A stretch of DNA of 64,000 nucleotides from Gammaproteobacteria bacterium (GCA_015487785.1 WFPC01000054.1:28221-92220), one strand, 5' to 3'; positions 35,909 to 46,389 are shown, counted from the stretch's first letter. Notes: generated by a model from the sequence alone, not told the origin. Translations and numbers: made by a program.

Positions 35909-36745
35909 CTACAGGGGCTGGGTCAACCGCGCGCGGAAAACCTCTGTCGCCGGGCCGGTCATCCACACCGCTTCCCCCTCTCCTGCCCAGCGGATATGCA
36001 GACACCCGCCCGGCAGATGCACTTTCACCGTCTCGTCCAACTCGCCCCACAGCCGTCCCACCACCACCGCCGCGCAGGCCCCGCTGCCACAGGCCAGAGT
36101 CTCACCCACGCCGCGTTCGAACACGCGCAGGCGGATCTCGCCACGATTCACCCGCTGCATGAAACCCACGTTGACCCGCTGGGGAAACAATTCATGGGTC
36201 TCCAGCAAGGAACCGAGCCGCGTCACCGGCGCACGGCCCACGTCCTCCACCACCAGCACCGCATGGGGGTTGCCCAGGGACACCGCGCCGAACTCCACCG
36301 TCTCGTCCGCCAGCGCAACCGTATAATGACTGGCCCGCTCGGGCGCCTGCAGGGGAATCTCGTCCGGATCCAGCCGGGGCACGCCCATGTTCACGGTGAC
36401 CTGGCCATCGTCCTGGATGAGCAACTCCATCAGGCCCGCGCGGGTCTCCACCGGAATACGGCGCTTGTGGGTCAGACCGTGATCGTAGACGAAACGGGCA
36501 AAACAACGCGCCCCGTTACCGCACTGCTCCACTTCACTGCCATCGGCATTGAAAATACGATAGCGGAAATCCGCCTCCGCCGTCTGCGCCGGCTCCACCA
36601 GCAGGACCTGGTCACATCCGACACCGAAGTGCCGGTCGGCCAGGCGGCGGATCTGCTCCGCGTCCAGCGTCACCGACTGGCTCAGCGCATCGATCACCAC
36701 AAAGTCGTTGCCCAGGCCGTGCATCTTGGAAAATTCTAAACTCAT
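35909..36745 (-). CDS. dapF: Diaminopimelate epimerase
   Basis: DapF interconverts LL- and meso-diaminopimelate, a cofactor-free two-cysteine racemase. The 278-residue protein carries catalytic Cys75 ([15 protein letters not shown]) and Cys219 ([16 protein letters not shown]). It starts [19 protein letters not shown]. It heads the long minus-strand series, is divergent from hemN with a 94-base gap, and works in the same pathway as dapA at 3243-4118. Confidence 0.97.
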   Translation of the reverse strand: MSLEFSKMHGLGNDFVVIDALSQSVTLDAEQIRRLADRHFGVGCDQVLLVEPAQTAEADFRYRIFNADGSEVEQCGNGARCFARFVYDHGLTHKRRIPVETRAGLMELLIQDDGQVTVNMGVPRLDPDEIPLQAPERASHYTVALADETVEFGAVSLGNPHAVLVVEDVGRAPVTRLGSLLETHELFPQRVNVGFMQRVNRGEIRLRVFERGVGETLACGSGACAAVVVGRLWGELDETVKVHLPGGCLHIRWAGEGEAVWMTGPATEVFRARLTQPL

Positions 36746-36839
36746 GATCCTAGCTTACCGGTTGCCGGCACGGTGGAAAACCCCTCCCGCTGTCGGTATA
36801 CTTGCCCGCAGTTGCAGTCACATCGTTTCAGGCACCGCC

Positions 36840-38240
36840 ATGGACCAGTCCGTTCGCTTCGATCCCGATCTCATCCGCCGCTACGACAAATCCGGCCCCC
36901 GCTACACCTCCTACCCCACCGCGGTGCAGTTCCATCCCGGCTTCGGCGGCGACGACTACCGCGAGCAGGTGCGCCTGAGCAACGAACACAGCCGCAGCCA
37001 GTCCCGTCCCACCCCCTTGTCGCTGTATTTCCACATTCCCTTTTGCGACACCGTATGTTTCTATTGCGGCTGCAACAAGGTGGTTACCAAGGATCGCTCC
37101 CGCGCCCGCCCCTACCTGGAGCGCGTGCACCGGGAAATCGCCCTGCAAAGCGCCCTGTTCGACGACGACCGGGTAGTGGAACAACTGCACTGGGGAGGCG
37201 GCACACCCACCTTCATCAGCCACGACGAAATGCGTGAACTGATGCAGGTGACCCGGCGGCATTTTCCACTGTGTGACGACGACAGCGGGGAATATTCCAT
37301 CGAGATCGATCCGCGCGAGGTACAGGCGGAAACCCTGGCCCTGCTGCGTGAACTGGGCTTCAATCGCCTCAGCCTGGGGGTACAGGACGTGGATCCCCGG
37401 GTACAGAAGGCGGTCAACCGCATCCAGCCCAACGAAATCACCCAAAGTGCCATCGACAGTGCCCGACGCGAGGGCTTCAAATCGGTGAGCATCGACCTGA
37501 TCTATGGCCTGCCCTTCCAGAGCGTGGCCGGTTTCGAGCGCACCATCGAACAGGTGCTGGCATTTTCCCCCGACCGCCTCTCGGTATTCAACTACGCCCA
37601 TCTGCCGGAAATGTTCAAGCCCCAGCGGCGCATCAACGAGGCCGACCTGCCCTCACCGGCGGAAAAACTCGACATTCTCAAGATGACCATCGAGCGTCTC
37701 ACCGGGGCAGGCTACGTCTACATCGGCATGGACCACTTCGCCAAGCCCGACGACGAACTGGCTGTCGCCCAGCGCCAGGGCAGCCTGTATCGCAATTTCC
37801 AGGGCTATTCCACCCATGCCGAGTGTGACCTGATCGCCCTGGGCATCACCTCCATCGGCCAGGTGCACCGTTGTTATGCCCAGAACGTGAAAGACCTGGA
37901 CAGCTACTACCAGCTCGTCGACGCCGGCGAACTACCCATCTTCCGCGGGGTTGCGCTCAGCGACGACGATCTGCTGCGGCGTGAGGTCATCAGCCAGCTC
38001 ATCTGCCATTTCCGGCTTCACATGGACGATATCGAACAGCGTTTCGGCATCGTATTCGAAGACTATTTCGCCACCGAGTTGCAACAATTGGCCGGTATGG
38101 CCGACGACGGCCTGCTCGAGATAGGCGATCGTCGCATCCAGGTCAGCCCCGCGGGTCACCTGTTGATACGCAATATCTGCATGGTGTTCGACCGTTACCT
38201 GCGCCAGCAGAGTGCGCAACGCTTTTCCAAGGTCATCTGA
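36840..38240 (+). CDS. hemN: Oxygen-independent coproporphyrinogen III oxidase
   Basis: Radical-SAM enzyme that decarboxylates coproporphyrinogen III in anaerobic heme synthesis. The 466-residue protein has the cluster motif FCDTVCFYCGCNK with Cys69, Cys73 and Cys76 (plus Cys78, typical of true HemN). Other marks are LHWGGGTPTF, SIEIDPREV, SLGVQDVDPRVQKAVNRIQP and GFKSVSIDLIYGLPFQ. The length and the N-terminal YDKSGPRYTSYPTA mark HemN rather than HemW. A TATACT at 36797-36802 may be its -10. No convincing FNR box was seen. Its end overlaps msrQ by eight bases (convergent). Confidence 0.96.
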   Translation: MDQSVRFDPDLIRRYDKSGPRYTSYPTAVQFHPGFGGDDYREQVRLSNEHSRSQSRPTPLSLYFHIPFCDTVCFYCGCNKVVTKDRSRARPYLERVHREIALQSALFDDDRVVEQLHWGGGTPTFISHDEMRELMQVTRRHFPLCDDDSGEYSIEIDPREVQAETLALLRELGFNRLSLGVQDVDPRVQKAVNRIQPNEITQSAIDSARREGFKSVSIDLIYGLPFQSVAGFERTIEQVLAFSPDRLSVFNYAHLPEMFKPQRRINEADLPSPAEKLDILKMTIERLTGAGYVYIGMDHFAKPDDELAVAQRQGSLYRNFQGYSTHAECDLIALGITSIGQVHRCYAQNVKDLDSYYQLVDAGELPIFRGVALSDDDLLRREVISQLICHFRLHMDDIEQRFGIVFEDYFATELQQLAGMADDGLLEIGDRRIQVSPAGHLLIRNICMVFDRYLRQQSAQRFSKVI

Positions 38241-38835
38241 AACCCCGCCCACGCACCGGTTGCCAACGCAACCGCAGGCCCAGCAACAGCACCAGCACCG
38301 CGCCATAGAGCAATGGCTCGCGCAGATCGGCCTTGACCAGCCAGAGAAAATGCAACACCGCCAGAATGGCGATCACATAGACCAACCGGTGCAACTGTTT
38401 CCAGCGCCGCCCCAGGCGCCGCATCATGGCCTGGGTGGAGGTCAAGGCCAGGGGGATCATCAGCACCCAGGCGGCGAAGCCCACCGTGACATAGGGCCGC
38501 TTGAGAATATCGCGCTGGATCTCCTGCCAGTCGAAGGCGTGCTCCAGCCAGAGATAAATGGCGAAGTGCAGGCAGAGATAGAAAAAGGCATACAAACCCA
38601 GCATGCGCCGCAGGCGAATGAATTCGCCACGCCCAGTCAAGCGCCGCGCCGGTGTCATGGCCAGGGTGAGCAACAGAAAACGCAAGGCCCAGTCGCCGGT
38701 GCCGTGGGTGAGTGTCTCCACCGGCTCGGGGCCAAGCTGCTGTTGCCAGGTGAGCCAGGCGAGCCAGGCAAACGGCACCAGGCCCAGCAGGAATACCCCC
38801 AACCTGAGCACGCGCATGCCGGGCCCGCCGGACAT
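38233..38835 (-). CDS. msrQ: Heme-binding membrane subunit MsrQ
   Basis: MsrQ (YedZ) is the cytochrome-b-type membrane partner that delivers electrons from the quinone pool to MsrP. The 200-residue protein has about six helices and the ferric-reductase-like pattern FIRLRRMLGLYAFFYLCLHFAIYLWLEH, with His in helix pairs (CLHF, QLHRLVYVIAILAVLHFLW). It shares one base with the msrP stop (TGATG) and overlaps hemN convergently. Confidence 0.95.
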   Translation of the reverse strand: MSGGPGMRVLRLGVFLLGLVPFAWLAWLTWQQQLGPEPVETLTHGTGDWALRFLLLTLAMTPARRLTGRGEFIRLRRMLGLYAFFYLCLHFAIYLWLEHAFDWQEIQRDILKRPYVTVGFAAWVLMIPLALTSTQAMMRRLGRRWKQLHRLVYVIAILAVLHFLWLVKADLREPLLYGAVLVLLLGLRLRWQPVRGRGFR

Positions 38836-39785
38836 CAGAAATAACGCCGCAGATCCATACCTGCGTACAAACCGGCCACCTCCTCGGCATAGCCATTGAA
38901 AGGCTGCGTGGGGATCTTGAAAAACGCGCCCAGGCGCCGTTCCTTCTTCTGACTCCAGCGCGGGTGATCCACCGCCGGGTTGACGTTGGCATAGAAACCG
39001 TATTCATGGGGCGCAGCCAACGACCAACTGGTGACCGGCTGGCGTGAAGTGAACTCGATTCGCACGATGGACTTGATACTCTTGAAGCCGTATTTCCACG
39101 GCACCACCAAGCGCAGGGGGGCACCATTCTGGTTGGGGAGTTCCTCGCCATAGAGCCCCACCGCCAACAAGCTCAAAGGATGCAGGGCCTCGTCCATGCG
39201 CAGACCCTCGCGATAGGGCCAGTCCAGCACCGCACGCCGCTGCCCCGGCATGCGCTCGGGGTCGTGCAGCGTGGTGAAGGCCACGTAACGGGCACGCGAG
39301 GTGGGGCGAAAACGCTTGATCAAATCGGCCAGGGGAAAGCCCACCCAGGGCACCACCATGGACCAGGCCTCTACGCAACGAAAACGGTAGATGCGCTCCT
39401 CCAGGGAGTGAGGCCGCAACAGATCGTCCAGATCGAACACGCCGGTCTTTTCCGCCTCACCGGCGATCTCCACCTGCCAGGGTCGTGGCTGGAAATGTCG
39501 GGCGAGGCGGGCGGGATCCTCCTTGTCGGTGCCGAATTCATAGAAATTGTTGTAGCGGGTTACATTTTCATAACTGGTGAGTTGCTCGCCCCGACCATAG
39601 GCCGTCTTGCGCACGTTCGCCAGCCGCCGGCCCGCCACTGCCGCCGGTGCCAGCAAGCCACCGGCCAGGCCCAGCAGGGCGATGCGCCCACTCTGGCGGA
39701 TGATGCTCCGGCGCTGTGCGAAAACCCTCGCATCGGTCACTTCCCATTCACGGCAATGGGAACGACGTCGGATCTTGATCAGCAT
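38835..39785 (-). CDS. msrP: Periplasmic methionine-sulfoxide reductase catalytic subunit MsrP
   Basis: Molybdopterin enzyme that repairs oxidised methionines in periplasmic proteins. The 316-residue precursor has a Tat signal ([22 protein letters not shown], residues 24-45). The sulfite-oxidase fold has the Mo-ligand Cys137 in [20 protein letters not shown], then [15 protein letters not shown] and [20 protein letters not shown]. The twin-Arg motif lacks the usual Phe (RRSII), which is tolerated. It is operonic with msrQ. Confidence 0.96.
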   Translation of the reverse strand: MLIKIRRRSHCREWEVTDARVFAQRRSIIRQSGRIALLGLAGGLLAPAAVAGRRLANVRKTAYGRGEQLTSYENVTRYNNFYEFGTDKEDPARLARHFQPRPWQVEIAGEAEKTGVFDLDDLLRPHSLEERIYRFRCVEAWSMVVPWVGFPLADLIKRFRPTSRARYVAFTTLHDPERMPGQRRAVLDWPYREGLRMDEALHPLSLLAVGLYGEELPNQNGAPLRLVVPWKYGFKSIKSIVRIEFTSRQPVTSWSLAAPHEYGFYANVNPAVDHPRWSQKKERRLGAFFKIPTQPFNGYAEEVAGLYAGMDLRRYF

Positions 39786-39906
39786 GATGTGCTCTCCCGT
39801 TGTTCACTGCACTCCAGACCCGCAAACAGACGTCATGTTACGCGGTAAGGTGAAATTTGTACTACTTTCTTTACATCGACCACATGCGAACACAGGGAAG
39901 TACACC

Positions 39907-40425
39907 ATGGAGTTGAGACTCGTCCCGTTCGAGGATTTGTCGCCCGACATCGCATCGTGCCTGGCGCAGGCCCTGGAGCAACACGGCTACCGGATCCGGG
40001 TCAGCCCCGTGCAAAACCTTCCCGGGCGCGCCTTCAATCCCCGCCGCGGCCAGTATGCCGCCGACCCGCTGCTCAACCGCCTGGGCCGCCTGGAGGGCGA
40101 GCGCGTGCTCGGGGTGACCGGCGTCGACCTCTACCGTTACGTGTGCCGCTTCGTCTATGGCCTGGCCGATCTGCCAGGCCGCCGGGCCCTGATTTCCCAC
40201 TACCGGCTGGGACAGGCAGGCGACATCCTGTACCAGCGCCTGCTCAAGCTGGCCCTGCACGAACTGGGACACTGTCATGGCCTGGAACATTGCCCGGAAA
40301 ACACCTGCGTGATGTGCTTCAGCGCCAGCCTGGAGGCACTGGATCACAGTGGCCGGGACTATTGCCCCACCTGCCGCGCACGACTGCCCGCAGAGCACCG
40401 GGACGCAAGCGAGGCAATTGCATAG
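39907..40425 (+). CDS. amzA: Archaemetzincin-family zinc metalloprotease
   Basis: A 172-residue archaemetzincin. The zinc site is HELGHCHGLEHCP (His118, His122, His128), followed by the family's Cys cluster (ENTCVMCFSAS, YCPTCRARL), which holds a second zinc. The N-terminal half contains VLGVTGVDLYRYVCRFVYGLAD, as in archaeal AmzA. No signal peptide, so it is cytoplasmic. GGGAAG lies before the ATG. The family is best known from archaea and vertebrates and is sporadic in bacteria. Biological role unknown. Confidence 0.9.
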   Translation: MELRLVPFEDLSPDIASCLAQALEQHGYRIRVSPVQNLPGRAFNPRRGQYAADPLLNRLGRLEGERVLGVTGVDLYRYVCRFVYGLADLPGRRALISHYRLGQAGDILYQRLLKLALHELGHCHGLEHCPENTCVMCFSASLEALDHSGRDYCPTCRARLPAEHRDASEAIA

Positions 40426-40474
40426 CACAAACAAAAACGGCAAGATAGGCGGGTCTTTTCCAAGAGCCATCACC

Positions 40475-41509
40475 ATGAACAGATTCTGGCCCCGCGCCCT
40501 CCTGCTGACCAGCCTGTTGCTGGCGCTCCCTGCCTGCAACCGTGGCTCGGATCAGAATGCAGAAAGCCTGACCACCCTGCCCGCCTGCAACGATCAAAGC
40601 CTGCAAGAGCTGGCCCGCGACGAACGCGCTTTCGACGAGGCCTGCCGCAATGCCATCGCGACCGAACTACCCGGCGTCAAGCAAGGCCTCCTGGATCGCC
40701 TGCTGCGTCTGGGCAGCCGTTACGACGAAGCCAGCGACCGCTACCGTATCCTGATCCATGGGCTAGACGCCAACGGCAACGCATTGGATGCCGACAACCT
40801 GGCCAGGCTGGAGGTGTTCACGGTGGAAGACGGCGAGCGCCGCGCCCTGCCAACCTCGGCCCTGAACATCGGTCCGCTGGGTTCGGGCGAGGGCCTGAGT
40901 CTGTCACTGGTGGGCGACTACTCCGCCAGCATGCGTGACGAGGATCTCGACGCCATGGCGGCCCTGTTCCGCGACATCGTCACGGCCCTGCCCGATGGCA
41001 TCCATGGCCAGGTGGTGTGGTTCTCGGCCAATGCCATGACCCAGCAGAGCTTCACCGGCGACCGCGCCACCCTGTTGGCAGCGGTGGCCCGCAACGACAA
41101 CATGCCTCGCAGCCGCACCGCACTGTATGACGGCATGGGCCTGGCGCTGAGCCAGATCCAGGCCCATGGCGATCCCTTCAACCTGCTGGTGCTGGTTACC
41201 GATGGACGAGAGAACGCCTCCAGCAGTTATACTCCCCAGGAACTGGCGAGCCTGGCCCAGACACAGGATGTGTTCGTGCTCATGCTGGGCAGCCTGCTGG
41301 CCAACGAGAAACAATTGCGCCAGCGTGCCGGTGAGCACGGCGCCTATCTGTATGCACCTAACCTTCAGCAGCTGCGCAGCAGCCTGCAACAATACATAGC
41401 GGCCCTTGGAGCACTCAGCGTGGTGGAGCTGCCTGGCTATGTAGTACTGGCCGACGAGCTGGAGCTCGACCTGGACGGGCAGACGCTGCGCTTCAGCCCG
41501 ACACGATAG
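40475..41509 (+). CDS. VWA-domain lipoprotein
   Basis: A 344-residue lipoprotein with a von Willebrand A domain. The signal ends LLLALPAC with lipidated Cys21. After a helical region the VWA domain spans about 140-315, with the MIDAS motif DYSAS at 148-152, a Thr in SRTALYDGMGLAL and the Asp in LLVLVTDGREN. MIDAS completeness suggests metal-dependent ligand binding in the periplasm or on the outer membrane. It begins 49 bases after the archaemetzincin gene; its end overlaps the pentapeptide gene convergently by 17 bases. No specific partner can be named. Confidence 0.87.
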   Translation: MNRFWPRALLLTSLLLALPACNRGSDQNAESLTTLPACNDQSLQELARDERAFDEACRNAIATELPGVKQGLLDRLLRLGSRYDEASDRYRILIHGLDANGNALDADNLARLEVFTVEDGERRALPTSALNIGPLGSGEGLSLSLVGDYSASMRDEDLDAMAALFRDIVTALPDGIHGQVVWFSANAMTQQSFTGDRATLLAAVARNDNMPRSRTALYDGMGLALSQIQAHGDPFNLLVLVTDGRENASSSYTPQELASLAQTQDVFVLMLGSLLANEKQLRQRAGEHGAYLYAPNLQQLRSSLQQYIAALGALSVVELPGYVVLADELELDLDGQTLRFSPTR

Positions 41510-41789
41510 GAATCACCTTCTGGCGCGGATCCATCAACGCGCCCTCCAGCCGGGCACCGGTGAGATCGGCATCGCGCAGGCTGGCACCCTTGAGATTGGC
41601 CCCGCGCAGATCGGCCAGGCGCAGGTCGGCACCCTCCAGGTTGGCCTCGCGCAGGTCGGCGCCACTGAGATCCACCTGCACCAGGTTGGCATCCTTGAGA
41701 TTGACTCCGCGCAGATCGGCTCCACGGAGCGTATAGGCATCCAGCTCCAGCAGTTTCTCGAAGCCTTTCTTGTCGTAGATCTCGATCAT
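41493..41789 (-). CDS. Pentapeptide-repeat protein
   Basis: A 98-residue protein. Residues 20-86 are tandem A(D/N)LXX pentapeptides ([46 protein letters not shown] and onward), about 13 repeats or three coils of a quadrilateral beta-helix. The N-terminus [15 protein letters not shown] is a short helix. Such proteins range from gyrase-protecting Qnr types to unknown scaffolds. This one is much shorter than Qnr and lacks its loops. ATGA overlap couples it to ttcA. Confidence 0.92.
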   Translation of the reverse strand: MIEIYDKKGFEKLLELDAYTLRGADLRGVNLKDANLVQVDLSGADLREANLEGADLRLADLRGANLKGASLRDADLTGARLEGALMDPRQKVIPIVSG

Positions 41790-42664
41790 CTTCGTCCTCC
41801 CTCGAAGGCCATGATCGTGGGTCCGGCTTGCCTCTCGTCACCGTCCAGGCCGGCCACCCCCAGGGGGCCGGGATCACACGCCTCGCCCTCGGCGCACAAA
41901 CCCTGCTCCAGGTTGCGATAGTCCCACAGGTCGTGATCCATGAGCTGACTGGGCTTGACATTGCCCAGGGCATTGAGCAGGTTGCTGGGCACCTTGGGGT
42001 TGTCGGCGGCCAAGGTGCGAATCAGTTGCTTGACCCGTTGACGAGTCATGTTTTGCTGCGAACCGCATAAATTGCAGGGGATGATGGGAAAACCCAGCAC
42101 CTCTGCGTAACGGGCGATATCCCGTTCCTGGCAATAGGCCAGTGGCCGGATGACGATGTGACGCCGGTCGCGGGTGAGCAGTTTGGGCGGCATGGAACGC
42201 ACCTCGCCACTGTAGAGCGCCGACATCAGGAAACTCTCGATGAGATCGTCACGATGATGCCCCAGGGCGATCTTGTTGAAACCGTGCTCGCGGGCATAGC
42301 GATAGATGATCCCCCGACGCAGGCGCGAACACAGGGAACAGTAAGTCTTGCCGGGGGGGATCTTGTCGGTGACGATACTGTAGGTGTCGCGCCGGATCAC
42401 CTCGTACTCATAGCCTTGCGCCGCCATCCAGCGCCGCAGCCCGGCATCGTCCCAGCCAGGCTGGGCCTGGTCCAGGGTCAGCGCGCGCAGGTGAAAGTCC
42501 TTGCCACTGCGCATGCGCAGGAGGTGCAGCAGGCGCACCAGGGTATAGGAATCCTTGCCGCCGGAGACGCATACCAGCACCCGGTCGCCGGGCTGGATCA
42601 TGCGATAGTCGGCAATGGCCTTGCCGGCGTAATGCAGCAGTTTTTTCTCCAGCCGCTCGCTCAT
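41786..42664 (-). CDS. ttcA: tRNA 2-thiocytidine biosynthesis protein TtcA
   Basis: TtcA thiolates cytidine 32 of tRNAs using ATP and a [4Fe-4S] cluster. The 292-residue protein has the PP-loop SGGKDS at 34-39 and cluster cysteines in CSLC (Cys109, Cys112) and CNLCGSQ (Cys197, Cys200), with GHHRDD between. The ATG overlaps the ispG stop (ATGA), so two Fe-S enzymes are coupled, with the pentapeptide protein third. Confidence 0.95.
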   Translation of the reverse strand: MSERLEKKLLHYAGKAIADYRMIQPGDRVLVCVSGGKDSYTLVRLLHLLRMRSGKDFHLRALTLDQAQPGWDDAGLRRWMAAQGYEYEVIRRDTYSIVTDKIPPGKTYCSLCSRLRRGIIYRYAREHGFNKIALGHHRDDLIESFLMSALYSGEVRSMPPKLLTRDRRHIVIRPLAYCQERDIARYAEVLGFPIIPCNLCGSQQNMTRQRVKQLIRTLAADNPKVPSNLLNALGNVKPSQLMDHDLWDYRNLEQGLCAEGEACDPGPLGVAGLDGDERQAGPTIMAFEGGRR

Positions 42665-43884
42665 GCCGACGAATAGTGCTCCGCCACATAGCGCTCGACA
42701 ATGTGCTGGAATTCACGGGCGATACCCTCGCCCTTGAGGGTGACGGTCTTTTCGCCATTCACGTACACCGGAGCCACCGGCTTCTCGCCGGTACCGGGCA
42801 GGCTGATGCCGATATTGGCATGCTTGCTCTCCCCCGGCCCGTTGACCACGCACCCCATCACCGCCACGGTCATGTTCTCCACCCCGGGGTATTGGCTGCG
42901 CCACTGGGGCATTTGGGTACGGATATAATCCTGGATATCCTGCGCCAGTTGCTGGAAAAACGTGCTGGTGGTGCGCCCGCAACCAGGACATGAAATCACC
43001 ACCGGGGTGAAGGAACGCAGTTCCAGCGCCTGCAGGATCTCCTGCGCCACCCGCACCTCCTCGCTGCGATCACCGCCGGGCTCGGGAGTGAGCGAGATGC
43101 GAATGGTATCGCCTATGCCTTCCTGCAACAGCACCGACAGCGCCGCGGTGGAGGCAACGATGCCCTTGGCCCCCATGCCGGCCTCGGTAAGGCCCAGGTG
43201 CAGGGGATAGTCACAGCGCGCGGCGATGTCACGGTAAATGCGAATGAGATCCTGCACCCCGCTCATTTTGCACGACAGAATGATGTGGTCGTGACCCAGA
43301 CCCAGCTCCTCGGCCCGGGCGGCACTGTCCAGGGCGGAACGGATCAGCGCCTCGTGCATCACCTCAGTGGCCTCGCGCGGCTGCGCCAGGCGGGCATTCT
43401 CGTCCATCAGGCGCGCCAGCAGATCCTGATCCAGACTGCCCCAGTTGACGCCGATGCGCACCGGCTTGTCATAGCGACAGGCAAACTCGATCATTTCGGC
43501 AAACTGACTGTCACGCCGGCTGCCCTTGCCCACATTGCCGGGATTGATGCGGTATTTGGCCAAAGCCTCGGCGCAGGCCGGATATTTCTGCAACAGCTTG
43601 TGGCCATTGAAATGGAAATCCCCCACCAGTGGCACCTCGACGCCCATGGCCTCCAGGCGCTGGCGAATCTCGGGCACCGCGGCGGCGGCTTCCTCGGTGT
43701 TCACCGTGATCCGAACCAGCTCGGAACCGGCCCGGGCCAACTGCGCCACCTGCACCACCGTGGCCATTACATCGGCGGTGTCGGTGTTGGTCATGGACTG
43801 CACCACCACCGGCGCCGTGCCCCCCACCACGACCTGGCCGATGCGCACCGGCACTGTCTTCCTGCGTTCGATAGGGCTTTGCAT
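42661..43884 (-). CDS. ispG: 4-hydroxy-3-methylbut-2-enyl-diphosphate synthase
   Basis: IspG (GcpE) is the [4Fe-4S] enzyme of the MEP isoprenoid pathway that reduces MEcPP to HMBPP. It is a 407-residue TIM-barrel plus cluster domain. It starts [30 protein letters not shown], has INPGNVGKG, and places cluster cysteines in [13 protein letters not shown] and [16 protein letters not shown]. The ATG at 43884 starts the homology. It is somewhat longer than the E. coli enzyme (372). It leads the ispG-ttcA-pentapeptide set. Confidence 0.96.
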   Translation of the reverse strand: MQSPIERRKTVPVRIGQVVVGGTAPVVVQSMTNTDTADVMATVVQVAQLARAGSELVRITVNTEEAAAAVPEIRQRLEAMGVEVPLVGDFHFNGHKLLQKYPACAEALAKYRINPGNVGKGSRRDSQFAEMIEFACRYDKPVRIGVNWGSLDQDLLARLMDENARLAQPREATEVMHEALIRSALDSAARAEELGLGHDHIILSCKMSGVQDLIRIYRDIAARCDYPLHLGLTEAGMGAKGIVASTAALSVLLQEGIGDTIRISLTPEPGGDRSEEVRVAQEILQALELRSFTPVVISCPGCGRTTSTFFQQLAQDIQDYIRTQMPQWRSQYPGVENMTVAVMGCVVNGPGESKHANIGISLPGTGEKPVAPVYVNGEKTVTLKGEGIAREFQHIVERYVAEHYSSA

Positions 43885-44060
43885 GGTGTTGATTACCCTG
43901 TTGAAAAATGGCGCCATGATAGCGCATTTTGCCGCTTGGCGACATCGCCGACCCGCCTTTGCAGCGCAAAAAGCCCCTGAATATATAAGCATAACGCTTT
44001 GTTATTAAAATAAAAAAATTTCTCCCATACCTGGAAAATACTGTATTCGGGATCTATCTT

Positions 44061-44066
44061 TATAAT
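44061..44066 (+). promoter_or_regulatory. Consensus -10 (TATAAT) upstream of the zinc-ribbon membrane protein
   Basis: TATAAT lies 28 bases before the ATG at 44094, in the AT-rich 209-base divergent gap between ispG and this gene. No good -35 was found at 16-18 bases (ATACTG at 17). A perfect GGAGGT (44083-44088) follows. Confidence 0.4.
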
Positions 44067-44093
44067 GCAGGTAGCAAAAAATGGAGGTGCATC

Positions 44094-44381
44094 ATGAAAA
44101 CCAAGGTATGCAAATCTTGCGGTTATGTAGGCAAGCCCATTCCCCAAGCCAAGGACAGCTTCATGTTGGACCTGTTCTTCTGGCTGATCGCCCTGGCCCT
44201 GTCCGGCATGAGCCAGCAGTGGTACATCATGTTCCTGCCGCTGGCCTGGACGATCTATCACATCGCCCGCTTCAACACCGTGAAGTGCCCCAAGTGCGGC
44301 AATCTTGACATGGTCAGCCTCAACAGCCACAAGGGCAAGGAGGTTCTGGCCCACCAGGAGGAAATGGCTCATCATCATTGA
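44094..44381 (+). CDS. Small zinc-ribbon membrane protein
   Basis: A 95-residue protein with a split zinc ribbon: CKSCG at residues 6-10 and CPKCGN near residues 65-70. The two halves flank two membrane helices (about 24-58: LDLFFWLIALALSGM and WYIMFLPLAWTIYHIA). The C-terminus is His-rich (AHQEEMAHHH). Strong GGAGGT seven bases upstream and a -10-like TATAAT suggest high expression. No named family is recognised. It is isolated and converges on ssb across a hairpin. Confidence 0.85.
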   Translation: MKTKVCKSCGYVGKPIPQAKDSFMLDLFFWLIALALSGMSQQWYIMFLPLAWTIYHIARFNTVKCPKCGNLDMVSLNSHKGKEVLAHQEEMAHHH

Positions 44382-44443
44382 GCATGGAGGAAAAACCCAC
44401 CACCCTGGAGGTCACGCGCAGGCAGGGCAGGTGGTCGAACGAA

Positions 44444-44473
44444 CGCCCTGAGGAGCCTCTGCTCCCCAGGGCG
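44444..44473. terminator. Strong intergenic hairpin between convergent genes
   Basis: A 13-bp stem with one A-C mismatch (CGCCCTGAGGAGC, loop CTCT, GCTCCCCAGGGCG) lies between the zinc-ribbon gene (plus) and ssb (minus). No T-run follows on either side, so it may end transcription poorly or stabilise 3' ends. Confidence 0.4.
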
Positions 44474-44488
44474 AAGGAAAGGACGGTA

Positions 44489-44953
44489 TCAGAAAGGGAT
44501 GTCGTCGTCGAAATCGCCTAGATCTTCTGTTACAGGCGCGGCGCTGGGCTGGGTTGCTTGTTGGGCAGGTGCCTGCTGACGACCTCCATAGCCTCCCCCG
44601 GCTTCTCCCCCGGCGCCGCGACTGTCCAACATCTGCATTTCATTGGCCACGATCTCCGTGGTGTAGCGGTCCTGGCCATTCTGGTCCTGCCACTTGCGCG
44701 TCTGCAATTTGCCCTCGATATAGACCTTGGAACCCTTGCGCAGGTATTCGCCGGCGATCTCGCCCAGGCGCCCGAACATCACCACCCGGTGCCATTCGGT
44801 GCGCTCCTGCTGCTCTCCGCTCTGCTTGTCACGCCAGGTCTCCGAGGTGGCCACGCGCAGGTTGGCCACCGCACCGCCGCTGGGCATGTAGCGCACTTCC
44901 GGGTCCTGTCCCAGGTTACCGATCAAGATGACTTTGTTGATGCCTCGTGCCAT
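44489..44953 (-). CDS. ssb: Single-stranded DNA-binding protein
   Basis: A 154-residue SSB. It has the OB fold [40 protein letters not shown], then a Gly/Gln-rich flexible linker (residues 112-140) and the acidic tail DDDIPF that recruits repair and replication partners. It is linked to yajR upstream on the same strand, and uvrA lies divergent beyond. The uvrA-ssb neighbourhood is conserved in gammaproteobacteria, with the MFS gene intervening here. Confidence 0.97.
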   Translation of the reverse strand: MARGINKVILIGNLGQDPEVRYMPSGGAVANLRVATSETWRDKQSGEQQERTEWHRVVMFGRLGEIAGEYLRKGSKVYIEGKLQTRKWQDQNGQDRYTTEIVANEMQMLDSRGAGGEAGGGYGGRQQAPAQQATQPSAAPVTEDLGDFDDDIPF

Positions 44954-44997
44954 GTCTGTTCCTCTCGCTCACTTGGTGGCCGACAGGGGCCAGTGTA

Positions 44998-46389
44998 TCA
45001 TTTTCCATCCCCGGCATCCGCCTTTTCCGGTGCCTCGCCCTGCCAGCGGTAACGCATCAGAGCCTCGCGATCCAGGGCATTGTTGTCCACCTTGAGATAG
45101 GCGATGCCTTCCTCGGCGATCACCACCGCCTCGGCCACGCCGGTGATGCTGGTAAGCGCCAGCACCAGCTCGTTGGCGCGCTCCTCGCTCACCGGCCCCA
45201 CCCGGATCATCAGGCTGCCCAGGTAACGCGGATTGCGCATGGTCACCGCCAGGGCCAACCACAGCAACAACATCACCGCAGCGAACAGGAACACACTGTT
45301 ATAGCCGAAGGCACCATAGATCGCCCCGCCCGCCAGGCCGCCGAGAAAGGCGCCGAGAAACTGGGAACTGGAATACACACCCATGGCGGTGCCCTTGATA
45401 TCGGGAGGCGCCACTTTCACGATCAGCGAGGGCAAGGTGGCCTCCAACACGTTGAAGGCGACGAAAAACAGCAACAGGGCGCCGAACACGGCATAGACCG
45501 AATCGCTGTCTCCCATCAGGATCAGCTCGGCCAGCACCAACACGAAGATGGAACCCACGAAGACCTGTTTCATCTTGCGCCGGCTCTCGGCCAGCACCAC
45601 GAAGGGCACCATCACCACCATGGCGATCAGCAGGACCGGCAGATAGATCCACCAATGGTGTTCGGGCGCCAGTCCGGCATGGTCACGCAGGGCCAGGGGC
45701 ATGACCACGAAAGTGGCGGTGAGCACCATGTGCAGGATGAAAATCCCCGCATCCAGCCGCAACAACTCCTCATCACGCAACACGGTGCGAAACTGGCTGG
45801 GAACGGGCTGGGCATCGCGATGAAAACGACTGACAGAAGGCGTGGGCACTACCTTGTACAACACCCAGATCCCTCCCAGCGCCAGCACCGCGGTGAGCCA
45901 GAAGATGCCGTCGACCCCGATCCAACGGCTCACCACCGGCCCCGCCACCAACGACACAGCAAAGGACAAGCCGATGCTGACCCCGATCATGCCCATGGCT
46001 TTGACCCGATGTTCCTCGCGGGTGAGATCGGCGGTCAGAGCCATGATGGCGGCGGCGATGGCACCGGCCCCCTGCAGGGCGCGACCGAGAATCACCCCGT
46101 GGATACTGTCAGCCATGGCCGCGATCATGCTGCCCACGGCGAAGATCAGCAATCCACTGGCGATCACAGGCTTGCGTCCGAAACGATCGGACAACATGCC
46201 GAAGGGAATCTGCAACGCCGCCTGGGTGAGACCATAGATACCCACCGCCAACCCCACCAGGGTGGGCGTGTGCCCCTCGAGCTGCTCGGCATACAGGGCG
46301 AATACCGGCAGAATCATGAACAGACCGGCCATGCGCAGGGCATAGATACTAGCCAGGGAAGTAGACGCCCGCTTCTCCAGCGGCGTCAT
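44998..46389 (-). CDS. yajR: MFS transporter YajR-like, with C-terminal YAM domain
   Basis: A 463-residue, 12-helix major facilitator with motif A ([13 protein letters not shown]). It carries a C-terminal ferredoxin-like domain (residues about 395-460: [46 protein letters not shown]), the YAM domain of E. coli YajR. Much of the body aligns with YajR ([37 protein letters not shown]). I prefer the ATG at 46389 with AGGA just before; ATG 46416 is the longer option. Physiological substrate unknown. Confidence 0.9.
   Translation of the reverse strand: MTPLEKRASTSLASIYALRMAGLFMILPVFALYAEQLEGHTPTLVGLAVGIYGLTQAALQIPFGMLSDRFGRKPVIASGLLIFAVGSMIAAMADSIHGVILGRALQGAGAIAAAIMALTADLTREEHRVKAMGMIGVSIGLSFAVSLVAGPVVSRWIGVDGIFWLTAVLALGGIWVLYKVVPTPSVSRFHRDAQPVPSQFRTVLRDEELLRLDAGIFILHMVLTATFVVMPLALRDHAGLAPEHHWWIYLPVLLIAMVVMVPFVVLAESRRKMKQVFVGSIFVLVLAELILMGDSDSVYAVFGALLLFFVAFNVLEATLPSLIVKVAPPDIKGTAMGVYSSSQFLGAFLGGLAGGAIYGAFGYNSVFLFAAVMLLLWLALAVTMRNPRYLGSLMIRVGPVSEERANELVLALTSITGVAEAVVIAEEGIAYLKVDNNALDREALMRYRWQGEAPEKADAGDGK

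Noticed and set aside
36746..36839. FNR/Anr box before hemN
   Set aside because: No TTGAT-N4-ATCAA-like palindrome could be found in the 94-base gap.
41493..41789. Qnr-type quinolone-resistance protein
   Set aside because: Pentapeptide repeats are present, but 98 residues is less than half a Qnr and the protruding loops and dimerisation helix are absent.
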